From contig DKNS01000152.1 in assembly GCA_002469765.1 (NCBI GenBank), forward strand, positions 1-15,183: a DNA stretch of 15,183 nt, read 5' to 3'. Under the pieces are notes generated by a model that saw nothing but the letters and a program-made list of their open reading frames with translations, was not told the origin of the DNA and did no database searches. The translations under genes and the position numbers were made by a program. The stretch is from Flavobacteriales bacterium UBA7382 (lineage in GTDB: Bacteria > Bacteroidota > Bacteroidia > Flavobacteriales_D > Sanyastnellaceae). Below, piece by piece: positions 1-8,646 of the stretch (position 1 is its first letter; every line of letters begins with the position of its first letter).

Positions 1-1
1 G

Positions 2-2071
2 GTGCTGATCACAACCCCGGAGTCCGTGCACATCTTGATGGCCCAAAAAGGGGGCGGAGGCCGTCTGGCCGACGTCGACGCCATTGTGGTCGACGAATGG
101 CACGAGCTCATTGGCTCCAAGCGTGGCGTTCAAATGGAACTCGCCATTTCTTGGATCAAGCGATTGCAACGCAGTGCAGGCCGTCCAGAGGCCATGGTGT
201 GGGGCATCAGCGCCACGTTGGCCCAGCCCCGAGAGGCCTTGCGTGCCCTCATAGGACACGACCACGGGCTCATTGTCCGGGCTGACATCGCCAAGGAGAT
301 TCACATCGAGAGCATCATGCCCAGCGCTTTCGAAAAGTTGCCCTGGGCGGGACACATCGGGCTTCAACTGGTCGACGGCGTGGTGGAGGTGGTGGAGCGC
401 CACCAGAGCACCCTCATCTTCACCAACACGCGCCGCCAAGCGGAGGTCTGGTACCAGTCGCTCTTGGCCGCAAAGCCGGACTGGGCAGGCCTCTTGGCCA
501 TGCACCACGGGTCCATTGCCAAGGAGCTCCGCGAATGGGTGGAAGACGCCCTGCACGACGGCCGCCTGCGCGCAGTGGTATGCACGGCGTCCCTTGACCT
601 TGGGGTCGACTTCCGGCCCGTCGATGCCGTCGTCCAAATCGGCGGTCCAAAGGGCGTTTCCCGCATGATCCAACGTGCCGGCCGAAGCGGTCATCGACCA
701 GGCGCCGACAGCAAGGTTCATTTCGTCCCCACCCATGGCCTCGAGCTGGTGGAGGCGGCCGCCATGCGCGAGGCCGTCCAACACAACGACATCGAGCCCA
801 AGGTTCCCTTGATGCTCTGTTGGGACGTACTCGTCCAGTGGCTTTGCACCCTTGCAGTGGGGGATGGCTTCCTCGAAGCTGAGGCTCGCGCCTCTGTGAT
901 GTCCACCCATGCCTATGCCGAGATGGAACACGAAGACTGGCGCCAAGCGATGGATCTCATCACCACGGGTGGCACGGCACTCCGTGCGTACACCGAGCAC
1001 CAGCGTGTCACCCTAGACGAAGAGGGCCGGTGGGTCATGCGGGACAGGACCAAAGCCCGCCGGCACCGCATGAGCATGGGTGCCATTGTCAGCGCCACAA
1101 TGGTCTCGATTCAGCTCAGGGGGGTGGGGCAGCTGGGCCACGTGGAAGAGACCTTCATCGCCTCTCTTGAAGAGGGTGATTCCTTTGTATTTGCAGGTCA
1201 AACCGTTGCCCTCACTTCGTTCAAAGGGCTTGTTGCCAAGGTTCGCAAGTCAAAATCTTCCACTGGCCGCACTCCTGCTTGGATGGGTGGAAGGATGTCC
1301 TTGTCTTCAGAGCTCTCCCACCGCCTTCGACTCGCCTGGGACCAAATGGCGCGCGATCACGCCGAGCTCGGGCCTGAGCTCCAGCGTCTCATGCCCATGG
1401 TGCACATCCAAGCCGAGCGCAGTCTCATCCCTCGCGCCCACCAGGTGCTCGTGGAAACCCTGACCGACCCTGACGGCCACCATCTGTTCATGTACCCTTT
1501 TGAGGGTCGCAAGGTCCACGAAGCCTTGGCCTCCTTGCTGGCCTACCGCCTCAGCTTGATCTCTCCCCAAACCTTCAACTGGGCCTGCAACGACGACGGC
1601 TTCGAACTGTTGTCCGACCAACCCATCCTCTGGGAAGAGGTGGTCGACAACAATTTGCTGGCAACGTCCCACCTCATGGACGACCTAAGCGCTGGATTCA
1701 ATGCCTCCGAACTCGTGCGACGGAAGTTTCGCGACGTCGCCACCATTGCTGGCCTCGTCTTCCAGGGTTTTCCGGGGGCCCAAGTCAAGGAGCGACACCT
1801 GTTGACCTCCACCAACCTTCTCCTTCAGGTCTTCCAAGATCACGACCCCGACAACCTCCTGCTGCGCCAAGCCCAAGACGAAATGCTGGCGGATCAGCTG
1901 GAGTTTGGCCGCCTCTTGAAATGGCTTCAAGCCTTGCCAGAAAAGGACCTCGTGCATTCGAAGTTGGACAAGCCTTCCCCACTCTCGTTTCCCTTGTTTG
2001 TGGACCGACTTCGAGAGCGTTTGACCTCTGAAACGCTGGAAGATCGACTCAAGCGAATGGCCTGGGAATGA
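2..2071 (+). CDS. Ligase-associated Lhr-type DEXH-box helicase, 5'-truncated
   Basis: This is the C-terminal 689 or so residues of a superfamily 2 helicase of the Lhr / DNA-ligase-associated DEXH group, which unwinds nucleic acid with ATP and is thought to act in DNA damage response. The gene runs off the left edge, so the GTG at base 2 is an internal codon; the Walker A segment is missing. Counting from that codon, visible motifs are TTPES (4-8), the DEWH box (31-34), GISATL (68-73), TLIFTNTRRQAE (137-148), CTASLDLGVDF (194-204) and QRAGRSGHRPG (224-234). A long C-terminal region typical of Lhr follows. Members of this group usually sit beside a DNA ligase, an exonuclease and a phosphoesterase (PdeM). 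None of these follows here; any partners would lie upstream, outside the window. The family call is strong; the biological role is from family knowledge. Confidence 0.9.
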   Translation: MLITTPESVHILMAQKGGGGRLADVDAIVVDEWHELIGSKRGVQMELAISWIKRLQRSAGRPEAMVWGISATLAQPREALRALIGHDHGLIVRADIAKEIHIESIMPSAFEKLPWAGHIGLQLVDGVVEVVERHQSTLIFTNTRRQAEVWYQSLLAAKPDWAGLLAMHHGSIAKELREWVEDALHDGRLRAVVCTASLDLGVDFRPVDAVVQIGGPKGVSRMIQRAGRSGHRPGADSKVHFVPTHGLELVEAAAMREAVQHNDIEPKVPLMLCWDVLVQWLCTLAVGDGFLEAEARASVMSTHAYAEMEHEDWRQAMDLITTGGTALRAYTEHQRVTLDEEGRWVMRDRTKARRHRMSMGAIVSATMVSIQLRGVGQLGHVEETFIASLEEGDSFVFAGQTVALTSFKGLVAKVRKSKSSTGRTPAWMGGRMSLSSELSHRLRLAWDQMARDHAELGPELQRLMPMVHIQAERSLIPRAHQVLVETLTDPDGHHLFMYPFEGRKVHEALASLLAYRLSLISPQTFNWACNDDGFELLSDQPILWEEVVDNNLLATSHLMDDLSAGFNASELVRRKFRDVATIAGLVFQGFPGAQVKERHLLTSTNLLLQVFQDHDPDNLLLRQAQDEMLADQLEFGRLLKWLQALPEKDLVHSKLDKPSPLSFPLFVDRLRERLTSETLEDRLKRMAWE

Positions 2072-2087
2072 CCTACTTTTGCCGTCC

Positions 2088-4436
2088 ATGCAAGCATTGA
2101 AAATGACCACCGCACGCTGGTTCACTTTGGCCGTGTTGCTCACCTGTGCCTTCCCTAGCTGGGCGCAAGGCACTGTGAAGGGATTCTTGAAGTCTGAATC
2201 CTCTGGCGAGGCTGTGATGTTTGCGTCGGTGACGCTCGAGGGCACCACCTTCGGAGTGAGCACCAACGTCGACGGGTACTACAGCCTTAGCCGTATCCCG
2301 GCGGGCACCTACACCATGGTGGTTTCGAGCTTGGAATACGAGACCTTGCGCGAGTCTGTCGAGGTCCGCGAGAGCAAGGTGGTGACCAAGAACCTCTTTC
2401 TGGCTTCCAAGGTCGTGACGCTTGAGGGGGCCGAGGTTCGAGCAGACCGCGATGAACAAACCACCCAAGTTCGTACGTCTGTCGAGACCATCCGTCCTGC
2501 AGACATCAAGCGCATACCCAGCTTCGGCGGCGCGCCCGACCTCGTGCAGGCCCTGCAGGTCCTGCCTGGCTTTGTCTCCACCGGCGACCAAGGCGGGCAG
2601 CTGTACATCCGCGGTGGATCGCCCATCCAAAACAAGGTGCTGTTGGATGGCATGTTGATTTACAACGCGTTTCACAGCATCGGACTCTTCAGCGTGTTCG
2701 ACTCGGACGCGTTGGCCAATGCCGACGTCTACACCGGGGCGTTCTCGGCCAAGTATGGCGGACGCATCAGCTCGGTGATGGACATTCGCACCCGCGACGG
2801 AAACATGCGCAAGACAGAGGGCAAGGTGGGGGGGAGCCCATTCGGCGCCAAGTTGCTCGTTCATGGTCCATTGAAGCGCATGTCGGAGGACCGCACCGGT
2901 GGCATCAGCTACTTGCTGAGCGTCAAGCACAGTTACCTCGAGCAGACGTCCCAGCTGTTCTACCCCTACATCGACGACGGTCGTCTGCCGTTTGGCTTTA
3001 CAGATGCCTACGGGAAGTTGACCTTCGGTGGGGGCGACGGTTCCAAGCTCAGCCTCTTTGGATTCAACTTCAACGACAACGCCAGTGTCTTGGATGCCAG
3101 CACGGGCGTGGACTTCGCCAACTACGGCTGGAACAATGTAGGCGGTGGGGGCACCTTCACCGTGGTCCCTCCTGGAAGCGCGACGCTGCTCAACGGTCAC
3201 TTCGCCATGAGCAACTACCGCATCAACTTCAACGAGGTTGGGTCTCCCGCGCGGTACAGCGAGGTGGCAGGCTTCAATTTCGGGTTGGACTTCAAGTACA
3301 TCATGGGCGAGGACCAGGTGGAGTACGGCTTGGAGGTGGTTGGCTTGCGGACGGATTTTCAGACCTACAACTCGTTGCAGGTGCCTGTGGAGCAGCGTGA
3401 GAACAACACAGAGCTCGGCGGGTACTTTGACTACACCTTGAACCGGGGCGATTGGATCATCCAGCCCAGCATGCGAATGCAGTACTACAGCTCCTTGGCC
3501 AAGTTCCGCCCAGAGCCACGTATCGGGTTAAAATACAAGGCGAGCGAACGCCTGCGCTTGAAGGCGGCTGCAGGGATGTACTCCCAGAACGTCATCTCGG
3601 CCAACTCCGACCGCGACATCGTCAACTTGTTCTATGGTTTCCTCGCGGGCCCTCAAAACCTGCAGGACGACATCCGCATGCCCAACGGGGACGAACGCGA
3701 CATTGTTCACAGCTTGCAAACGGCCAACCACGTTGTGGCCGGGTTTGAGTTTGACCTCACCGAGCGCCTCAACCTGAACGTCGAGGGCTACCTCAAGGAC
3801 TTCACGCAGCTGAGCAACTTCAACCGCAACAAGCTCTTCCCGGACAATGTCGTCTATGCGGACGAGCCAGACGCCTTCAAGAAAGACTTCATCGTGGAGA
3901 CTGGCCGGGCCATTGGCGCCGACCTCGTCGTGAAGTACGAGGAGCGCGAGACCTACCTGTGGTTCGTGTACGGGCTCGGTGATGTGGACCGCTGGGACGG
4001 CCTGCGCTGGTACGACCCCGTCTTCGACCGTCGCCACAACGTGAACTTGGTGGCCAGCCAGGGCTTTGATCAAGGCAAGTGGCTCCTGTCTGCCCGTTGG
4101 AACCTCGGCTCTGGCTTGCCCTTCACGCAAAGCCAGGGCTACTACCAAGCCCCAAGCTCCGGGGGAGGCATCGACGGCGATTACCTGTCGGGCAATCCCA
4201 GCCAAGTGAGCATCTACCTCTCTGGACTGAACGAGGGGCGTCTGCCGGCCTATCACCGTCTGGACGTGAACGTCAAGCGTCTGTGGAAGGACGTGGGTGG
4301 GGGAGAGATGGAACTGTCTGCTGGAGTGACCAACGTGTACAGCCGTGAGAACGTGTTTTACATCAACCGCATCACCGGCCAACGGAAGAACCAGCTGCCC
4401 TTTTTGCCAAGCGTGGGCTTGGATTGGTCGTTCTGA
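2088..4436 (+). CDS. TonB-dependent outer-membrane receptor with carboxypeptidase-regulatory-like N-terminal domain
   Basis: An outer-membrane beta-barrel transporter of about 782 residues that takes up a large substrate using TonB energy; the substrate cannot be read from the sequence. A signal peptide ends near WAQ (residues 25-27). Residues 28-115 form a carboxypeptidase-D-regulatory-like domain (FASVTLEGT, TNVDGYYSLSRIPAGTY). The plug follows at about 125-240 with the hallmark LYIRGGSPIQNKVLLDG around 172-188, and the rest is barrel, ending in an aromatic residue (LDWSF). I chose ATG 2088; ATG 2103 also leaves a good signal peptide, and an in-frame TTG at 2079 seems unlikely. It begins 16 nt after the helicase stop on the same strand, so read-through is possible although the roles are unrelated. 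No SusD-like lipoprotein is adjacent, so it does not look like a classic SusCD pair. Its stop lies 9 nt from the recN stop on the other strand. Confidence 0.92.
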   Translation: MQALKMTTARWFTLAVLLTCAFPSWAQGTVKGFLKSESSGEAVMFASVTLEGTTFGVSTNVDGYYSLSRIPAGTYTMVVSSLEYETLRESVEVRESKVVTKNLFLASKVVTLEGAEVRADRDEQTTQVRTSVETIRPADIKRIPSFGGAPDLVQALQVLPGFVSTGDQGGQLYIRGGSPIQNKVLLDGMLIYNAFHSIGLFSVFDSDALANADVYTGAFSAKYGGRISSVMDIRTRDGNMRKTEGKVGGSPFGAKLLVHGPLKRMSEDRTGGISYLLSVKHSYLEQTSQLFYPYIDDGRLPFGFTDAYGKLTFGGGDGSKLSLFGFNFNDNASVLDASTGVDFANYGWNNVGGGGTFTVVPPGSATLLNGHFAMSNYRINFNEVGSPARYSEVAGFNFGLDFKYIMGEDQVEYGLEVVGLRTDFQTYNSLQVPVEQRENNTELGGYFDYTLNRGDWIIQPSMRMQYYSSLAKFRPEPRIGLKYKASERLRLKAAAGMYSQNVISANSDRDIVNLFYGFLAGPQNLQDDIRMPNGDERDIVHSLQTANHVVAGFEFDLTERLNLNVEGYLKDFTQLSNFNRNKLFPDNVVYADEPDAFKKDFIVETGRAIGADLVVKYEERETYLWFVYGLGDVDRWDGLRWYDPVFDRRHNVNLVASQGFDQGKWLLSARWNLGSGLPFTQSQGYYQAPSSGGGIDGDYLSGNPSQVSIYLSGLNEGRLPAYHRLDVNVKRLWKDVGGGEMELSAGVTNVYSRENVFYINRITGQRKNQLPFLPSVGLDWSF

Positions 4437-4445
4437 ATGGTGGGA

Positions 4446-6113
4446 TCAGCAGTCCTTGGCGGCCGCGAGCAATTGTGACGCCTGCCCAAGGGCCTCGGCG
4501 GTGACTTCTGAGGCGCTGAGCATTGTGGCGATGGCCTGCAGCTTTCCTTTTCCGTCCAACGCCATGACGTCGACTTCCGTGGTCGTGCCGTCTGTGGACT
4601 TGCGCACCTCCCAATGGTGCTCTGCTTGCGCTGCGACCTGAGGCAAGTGAGTGACTGAGAGGACTTGGGCGGTTTGGGTTGAGTGCGCGATGGCGCGCAT
4701 GGCGGCGCCCATGAACGACGCCACTTCGCCACTGACGCCCGTGTCAATCTCGTCCAGCACCACGACCGGTGTGGATTGGACCTGGGCAAGCACAGACTTC
4801 AAAGCCAAGGAAAACCTCGCGCGCTCCCCGCCGCTGGCCACCTTCGACAGAGGTTGCAGGGGAGAGCCCGGATTTGAGGAGAACTGGATGATTGGGCTGT
4901 CGAAGCCGAGTGCGTCTGCCGGAACATCCTCGCTTTCCCAGTCCATGCTGGCATGGGGCATCTTCAAGTCGCCGAGCAACGGCAAAACGCGTCCCGCCAC
5001 CTTTGTGCCAGCAGCCAATCTTGCCTCGCGCAGATCCCTTCCGGTGGACTGCATGGCCTCCTGGGCTTGGACCATCGCTGCTTCAGCTTCACGCAAGTCG
5101 TCGGCCAGGCCTTCCAAGCTTTGGATCTGAGAGTCCAGTTCGTGCTGCTTGGCAAGGAGATCTTCTGGCGAGACGACGTTGTGCTTTTTCGTGGCACTCC
5201 ACAACGCGTCCTGGCGCTCTTCCAGCATGCGCAGCTTCGATGGGTCCGGTTGCTTTTTCCGTCCCAAGTCGTCGATCGTGTCGGCCAAGTCTTGCAATTC
5301 GATGCGTGAACTTTCTAACCGCTCCAGGGCGGTGTCAATGTCGGCGTCCACGCCGACCAAGCTGCGCAGGGCTTTCAGTGCCCGCTCGATCTGGACTATG
5401 GCGCTGGCGTCGTCGCGACCCAGAGCATGCGCCGCACCTTCGAGCCCTTGCTTCAAGTCCGACGCCCGGCTCAAGGTCTTAAGAGACGCTTCCAACTCAA
5501 GCCAATCCAACGCGTCCAAGTTCAACGCTTCGAGCTCAGTGCGTTGGTGCTTCAGGTAGGGCACGTCGCCATGAGGCGCCTTGGACAAAGCATCGAGCTT
5601 CTTCCATGCCGCCGCCTTGGCTACCCATCCGCTGTGCGCGGATTGATAAGCTTGGACCACGCTGTGGTGGCCGCCGACTTGGTCCAACAAATGGCACAGC
5701 GCCTCCCGTTCTAGGGACACCCCCAAGTCGTGCTGTTGGTGGATGTCTACCAACTGTTCCCCAAGCGCTTTGAGTTGGGACACGCTGGCCTGGGCGTCGT
5801 TCACAAACACGCGAGAGCGTCCGTTTTTTAGGACTTCACGACGGATGCTGAGGCGAGGGGTGGCGGGCAAATCTTGTTCAAGCAGCCAGCCCTCTAAGTG
5901 AGGGGCGCTGAACCAACCTTCCACCACAGCGCGGTCGGACGACAGGCCTACACTTGCAGTGTCTGCTCGCTCGCCGAGCAACAGCCCCAAGGCACCCAAC
6001 AAAATGCTCTTGCCCGAACCGGTTTCCCCGGTGAAGACGTGGAACCCTTCGTCGAGGTTGAGTTCCACTTCCGTGATGAGGGCGTGGTTTCGGATGAGAA
6101 TCCGTCGCAGCAT
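4446..6113 (-). CDS. recN: DNA repair protein RecN
   Basis: RecN is an SMC-like ATPase that helps repair DNA double-strand breaks by recombination. The 555-residue product has the normal family length. It has an N-terminal Walker A (GETGSGKS, residues 29-36), a long central helical region rich in Glu, Gln, Lys and Leu expected to form the coiled coil, an ABC signature SGGE at 427-430 and a Walker B ending in DE at 454-455 (VVVLDEIDTGVSGE). A VTHLPQVAAQA segment follows near the C-terminus. The ATG at 6113 shares its A with the TGA stop of the upstream porD gene (TGATG), which favours it over a GTG one codon earlier and suggests translational coupling. It is the last gene of the bamD-rpoZ-coaBC-porD-recN operon. 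I saw no SOS-type operator in front of it. Confidence 0.96.
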   Translation of the reverse strand: MLRRILIRNHALITEVELNLDEGFHVFTGETGSGKSILLGALGLLLGERADTASVGLSSDRAVVEGWFSAPHLEGWLLEQDLPATPRLSIRREVLKNGRSRVFVNDAQASVSQLKALGEQLVDIHQQHDLGVSLEREALCHLLDQVGGHHSVVQAYQSAHSGWVAKAAAWKKLDALSKAPHGDVPYLKHQRTELEALNLDALDWLELEASLKTLSRASDLKQGLEGAAHALGRDDASAIVQIERALKALRSLVGVDADIDTALERLESSRIELQDLADTIDDLGRKKQPDPSKLRMLEERQDALWSATKKHNVVSPEDLLAKQHELDSQIQSLEGLADDLREAEAAMVQAQEAMQSTGRDLREARLAAGTKVAGRVLPLLGDLKMPHASMDWESEDVPADALGFDSPIIQFSSNPGSPLQPLSKVASGGERARFSLALKSVLAQVQSTPVVVLDEIDTGVSGEVASFMGAAMRAIAHSTQTAQVLSVTHLPQVAAQAEHHWEVRKSTDGTTTEVDVMALDGKGKLQAIATMLSASEVTAEALGQASQLLAAAKDC

Positions 6114-7054
6114 CACCCCAAATTCTGGTCGTAGGACTGGATGTTTCCTGGGTCGAGCTGCTTCAATATGGGAAGCAGGCGGCCGCGTTCAGCATCGGGT
6201 GCAGGACTGAAGATGTTGATGATCTCGTCGCTCTTGGACAAAAAGAACACTTGGATGTTGTACGAGCCTGGGCGAATCCGGTTCGTTGAACGCATGTCAA
6301 TCAACGATTCTGCAATGGTCAACCGGCCGCCCTCAATGTCCTGGAACAACACGTCCAACCCCTTGCGATGGTAGTTGTACAGACAAGTACGTACAGGGCG
6401 AAAGGTCTGGCTGAGGTGGTTCTCCACGAGCCAGTAGCGGTTTTGCTTGCCTTGAGAAGCCTTCCAGCCTCGCTCGCCGGCGTTTTGGGCGTTGGCCACG
6501 ATGGCCTGCGCTTGCAAAAAGTGTGGGGTCCCGCCCTCCAGGCTGAAGGTGTCGTAATCCATTCCCAACATCATGTAGGCGTAATAGGCCAAGAGGGAAC
6601 TCAGGTTGTCGCGGTGTTGGCCCGGGTTGAACAGGATGGTGCTGTTGTCCAACCACTCAAATTGTATGTCACCATCGTTCACCAGCAGCACCGGGGTATT
6701 GTAGTCGGAGTTGAACACAGGTCGGCTGCTCTGGACCTGCATGCTTCCCTTAAATACGGTTGATCCAATAGCCTCACTGACAGTTAGTTGAAGTGTGCAT
6801 TCAATCCGCTCTTCAAATTCGAAATTGTCGTTGGTCCATCGCCGTCCGTTCATGAATTCTCGGATGCCGTCTTCCAGCGCGTCGAACCTGCTGACATCGA
6901 CGTTGCTGATTTGAGGTGCAATCACATTGACGGTGCAATTGAGTTCCTGAGCTTGACCCGCGGTCGACGCCACAACTGAAGCAAAGCAGGCCACTGCCAG
7001 GCGCATGGCTTTGGAGATCCAGAAACGAAGTGGATGGCTGGTGGTCGGAATCAT
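6113..7054 (-). CDS. porD: PorD-family protein (DUF4835), type IX secretion-associated
   Basis: A secreted, probably periplasmic protein of 313 residues in the Bacteroidota-specific family once called DUF4835 and now annotated as PorD, a component associated with type IX secretion. Its biochemical role is not established. The N-terminus carries a signal peptide with a hydrophobic core around MRLAVACFASVVAS and likely cleavage near GQAQ, followed by the typical mature start ELNCTVNV. Recognisable family stretches include REFMNGRRWT, YYAYMMLGMDYDTF and the C-terminal ILKQLDPGN. The ATG at 7054 overlaps the coaBC stop as ATGA, which supports this start. ATG 7006 would give a more compact signal peptide (297 residues), and ATG 7075 would overlap coaBC by 25 nt. 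Its TGA overlaps the recN start, so it is coupled on both sides. Family assignment is by recognised sequence pattern and by synteny with coaBC, rpoZ and bamD. Confidence 0.86.
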   Translation of the reverse strand: MIPTTSHPLRFWISKAMRLAVACFASVVASTAGQAQELNCTVNVIAPQISNVDVSRFDALEDGIREFMNGRRWTNDNFEFEERIECTLQLTVSEAIGSTVFKGSMQVQSSRPVFNSDYNTPVLLVNDGDIQFEWLDNSTILFNPGQHRDNLSSLLAYYAYMMLGMDYDTFSLEGGTPHFLQAQAIVANAQNAGERGWKASQGKQNRYWLVENHLSQTFRPVRTCLYNYHRKGLDVLFQDIEGGRLTIAESLIDMRSTNRIRPGSYNIQVFFLSKSDEIINIFSPAPDAERGRLLPILKQLDPGNIQSYDQNLG

Positions 7055-8274
7055 GCAATCAAAGTTGTACGCCAAAGGTCAACGAGTTTTTGGGCAAGTT
7101 CGTCTTTCGCCTGTAAATCAAATTTCAGCGCTTGTCCATTCTTGTTGAGCACAGTCACCTTGTTGGTGTCCACGGCGAACCCAGCCCCGTTGTCTTGCAA
7201 TGTGTTGAGCACGATGGCATCCAGATTCTTCCGCACCAACTTGCCTTTGGCACTGTCCAAGCCTTCGTCCGTCTCCAGGGCAAACCCCACAAGGCGCTGC
7301 GCATCGGATTTAGATTGCCCCATGCCGTGCAAGATGTCGGGGTTCTCTTCAAGCGTGATGGCTTCTGGCATGTTCGCCCTGTGCCATTTTGAGTCGGAAG
7401 TTAGGGTCGGCCTGAAGTCGGCCACGGCTGCGCAGGCCACACCCATGTCCATGTCTGCCCAACACGTTTGCACTGCATTGTTCATCTCCACGGCCGTGGA
7501 GACATCGATACGCCTGTGCACACGTTCAGGGGTTGCCAAGGAAACCGGGCCTGCGACAAGCGTCACCAAGGCGCCTTGGTCGGCGAAGGCGGAAGCCAGG
7601 GCGAAGCCCATTTTGCCGCTGCTTCGGTTGCCCAAGAAGCGCACGGCGTCGAGCGGTTCTTGGGTGGGGCCGGCGGTGATGAGCACCCGTTTGTGCGACC
7701 AGGGCAAAGTCCTTTGGAAATGTGCTTCTACTTGGTCGGCGATGTCCTTAGGCTCCGCCATGCGTCCTTTGCCCACCAGCCCACTGGCCAAGGGGCCGGT
7801 GCCGGGGTCAATGATGTCGACGCCCCGGGATTCCAAGATCCGCAGGTTGTCTTGGGTGGAAGCATGCGTGAACATGTCCAAATCCATCGCCGGGGCCACG
7901 GCCACAGGACATCGCGCGCTGAGGAGCACGGCTTGAAGAAGGTTTTCACACTGGCCATGAACCATGGCTGAGAGCGTGTTTGCGGTGGCTGGGGCCACAA
8001 CGATCAGATCTCCCCAAACCCCCAGTTCCACATGGTTGGTCCACACGCCGGCGTGCTCGTCTTCAGTGAAATCGGAATGCACCGGCCTGTCGATGAGCGT
8101 GGCCAGCGTGAGCGGGGTGATGAACTCAGTGGCTCCTGCCGTCATCACGACGCGCACCTCCGCGCCACGGCGCTTCAACTCGCGGGCCAGCACTGCGCTC
8201 TTGTAAGCCGCAATGCTGCCTGTGATGCCCAGGACAATGCGTCTTTCAGAAAGGGGGGGAGAGGCCAGTTCCAT
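7051..8274 (-). CDS. coaBC: Bifunctional phosphopantothenoylcysteine decarboxylase / phosphopantothenate-cysteine ligase
   Basis: CoaBC performs two steps of coenzyme A synthesis: joining cysteine to 4'-phosphopantothenate (CoaB part) and decarboxylating the product using FMN (CoaC part). The 407-residue protein has the usual length. The CoaC half runs from GITGSIAAYK (16-25) with the catalytic His in NHVELG (H81) and the PAMD segment at 128-131. The CoaB half starts near residue 195 with VLITAGPTQEPLD and includes GNRSSGKMG (Asn216) and KLVRKNLDAIVLN (345-357). Two places differ from the E. coli enzyme. The KIKK motif of CoaB reads KWHR here (296-299), and the CoaC flap reads PLASGLVGKGRMAEP, with no cysteine. 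The flap form is, from memory, usual in Bacteroidota. The gene starts 12 nt after the rpoZ stop and its stop overlaps the porD start. Confidence 0.96.
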   Translation of the reverse strand: MELASPPLSERRIVLGITGSIAAYKSAVLARELKRRGAEVRVVMTAGATEFITPLTLATLIDRPVHSDFTEDEHAGVWTNHVELGVWGDLIVVAPATANTLSAMVHGQCENLLQAVLLSARCPVAVAPAMDLDMFTHASTQDNLRILESRGVDIIDPGTGPLASGLVGKGRMAEPKDIADQVEAHFQRTLPWSHKRVLITAGPTQEPLDAVRFLGNRSSGKMGFALASAFADQGALVTLVAGPVSLATPERVHRRIDVSTAVEMNNAVQTCWADMDMGVACAAVADFRPTLTSDSKWHRANMPEAITLEENPDILHGMGQSKSDAQRLVGFALETDEGLDSAKGKLVRKNLDAIVLNTLQDNGAGFAVDTNKVTVLNKNGQALKFDLQAKDELAQKLVDLWRTTLIA

Positions 8275-8286
8275 GGCCGTCTTTAT

Positions 8287-8643
8287 TTAGGCGTCGAGCT
8301 CGTTGGTGCCTGAGTCAGCCTCTTCTTCGTTGGCGATTTGCAAGGACTCGTCTTGGAGCTCCTTCACCGCGATGCTGTGTGGCTTGGGCAAGCGCTCGTA
8401 AAACTTCGAAATCTCGATTTGCTCCCGGTTCTCGAAAACCTCTTCCAAAGAATCGGTGGGAATCACGAACTCCTCCAACTTGTCGGCCAACTCCTTTTTC
8501 AAACTCAATGCCACTTGATTGCTTCGCTTGGACAAGGCGACGATCGTCTCGAAGATGTTGCCTGTGCCATGCGTTTCCAAGTTATGGATGTCACGGGTTT
8601 CCGTGGTGCGTTCTGCTTTGATGCTCTTGAAGTTGGTGCTCAT
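8287..8643 (-). CDS. rpoZ: DNA-directed RNA polymerase omega subunit, Bacteroidota type
   Basis: A 118-residue Rpb6/omega-like subunit that helps assemble and stabilise RNA polymerase. The core is recognisable in TGNIFETIVALSKRSNQVALSLKKELADKLEEF (about residues 27-59), which matches the conserved Bacteroidota omega sequence, where the E. coli form is quite different. The C-terminal tail is acidic and poorly conserved (ANEEEADSGTNELDA). The gene sits 3 nt after bamD and 12 nt before coaBC, the usual arrangement in this phylum. That synteny supports the call as much as the sequence does. No separate promoter is visible in the 3-nt gap, so it should be transcribed with bamD. Confidence 0.9.
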   Translation of the reverse strand: MSTNFKSIKAERTTETRDIHNLETHGTGNIFETIVALSKRSNQVALSLKKELADKLEEFVIPTDSLEEVFENREQIEISKFYERLPKPHSIAVKELQDESLQIANEEEADSGTNELDA

Positions 8644-8646
8644 GCG

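Noticed and set aside
2079..2081. TTG start for the TonB receptor
   Set aside because: ATG codons at 2088 and 2103 keep a complete signal peptide and are more likely.
2073..4382. Long open frames on the minus strand opposite the TonB receptor (2073-3200 and 3528-4382)
   Set aside because: They lie fully over a clear receptor gene, have Val/Ala/His/Gln-rich compositions typical of antisense frames in GC-rich DNA, and show no recognisable domain.
4437..4445. Terminator between the receptor and recN stops
   Set aside because: The 9-nt gap allows only a 4-bp CTGA/TCAG pairing with a 9-nt loop and no T-tract, which is too weak to call.
6114..6116. GTG start one codon upstream for recN
   Set aside because: The ATG at 6113 forms the TGATG overlap with porD and is the more likely start.
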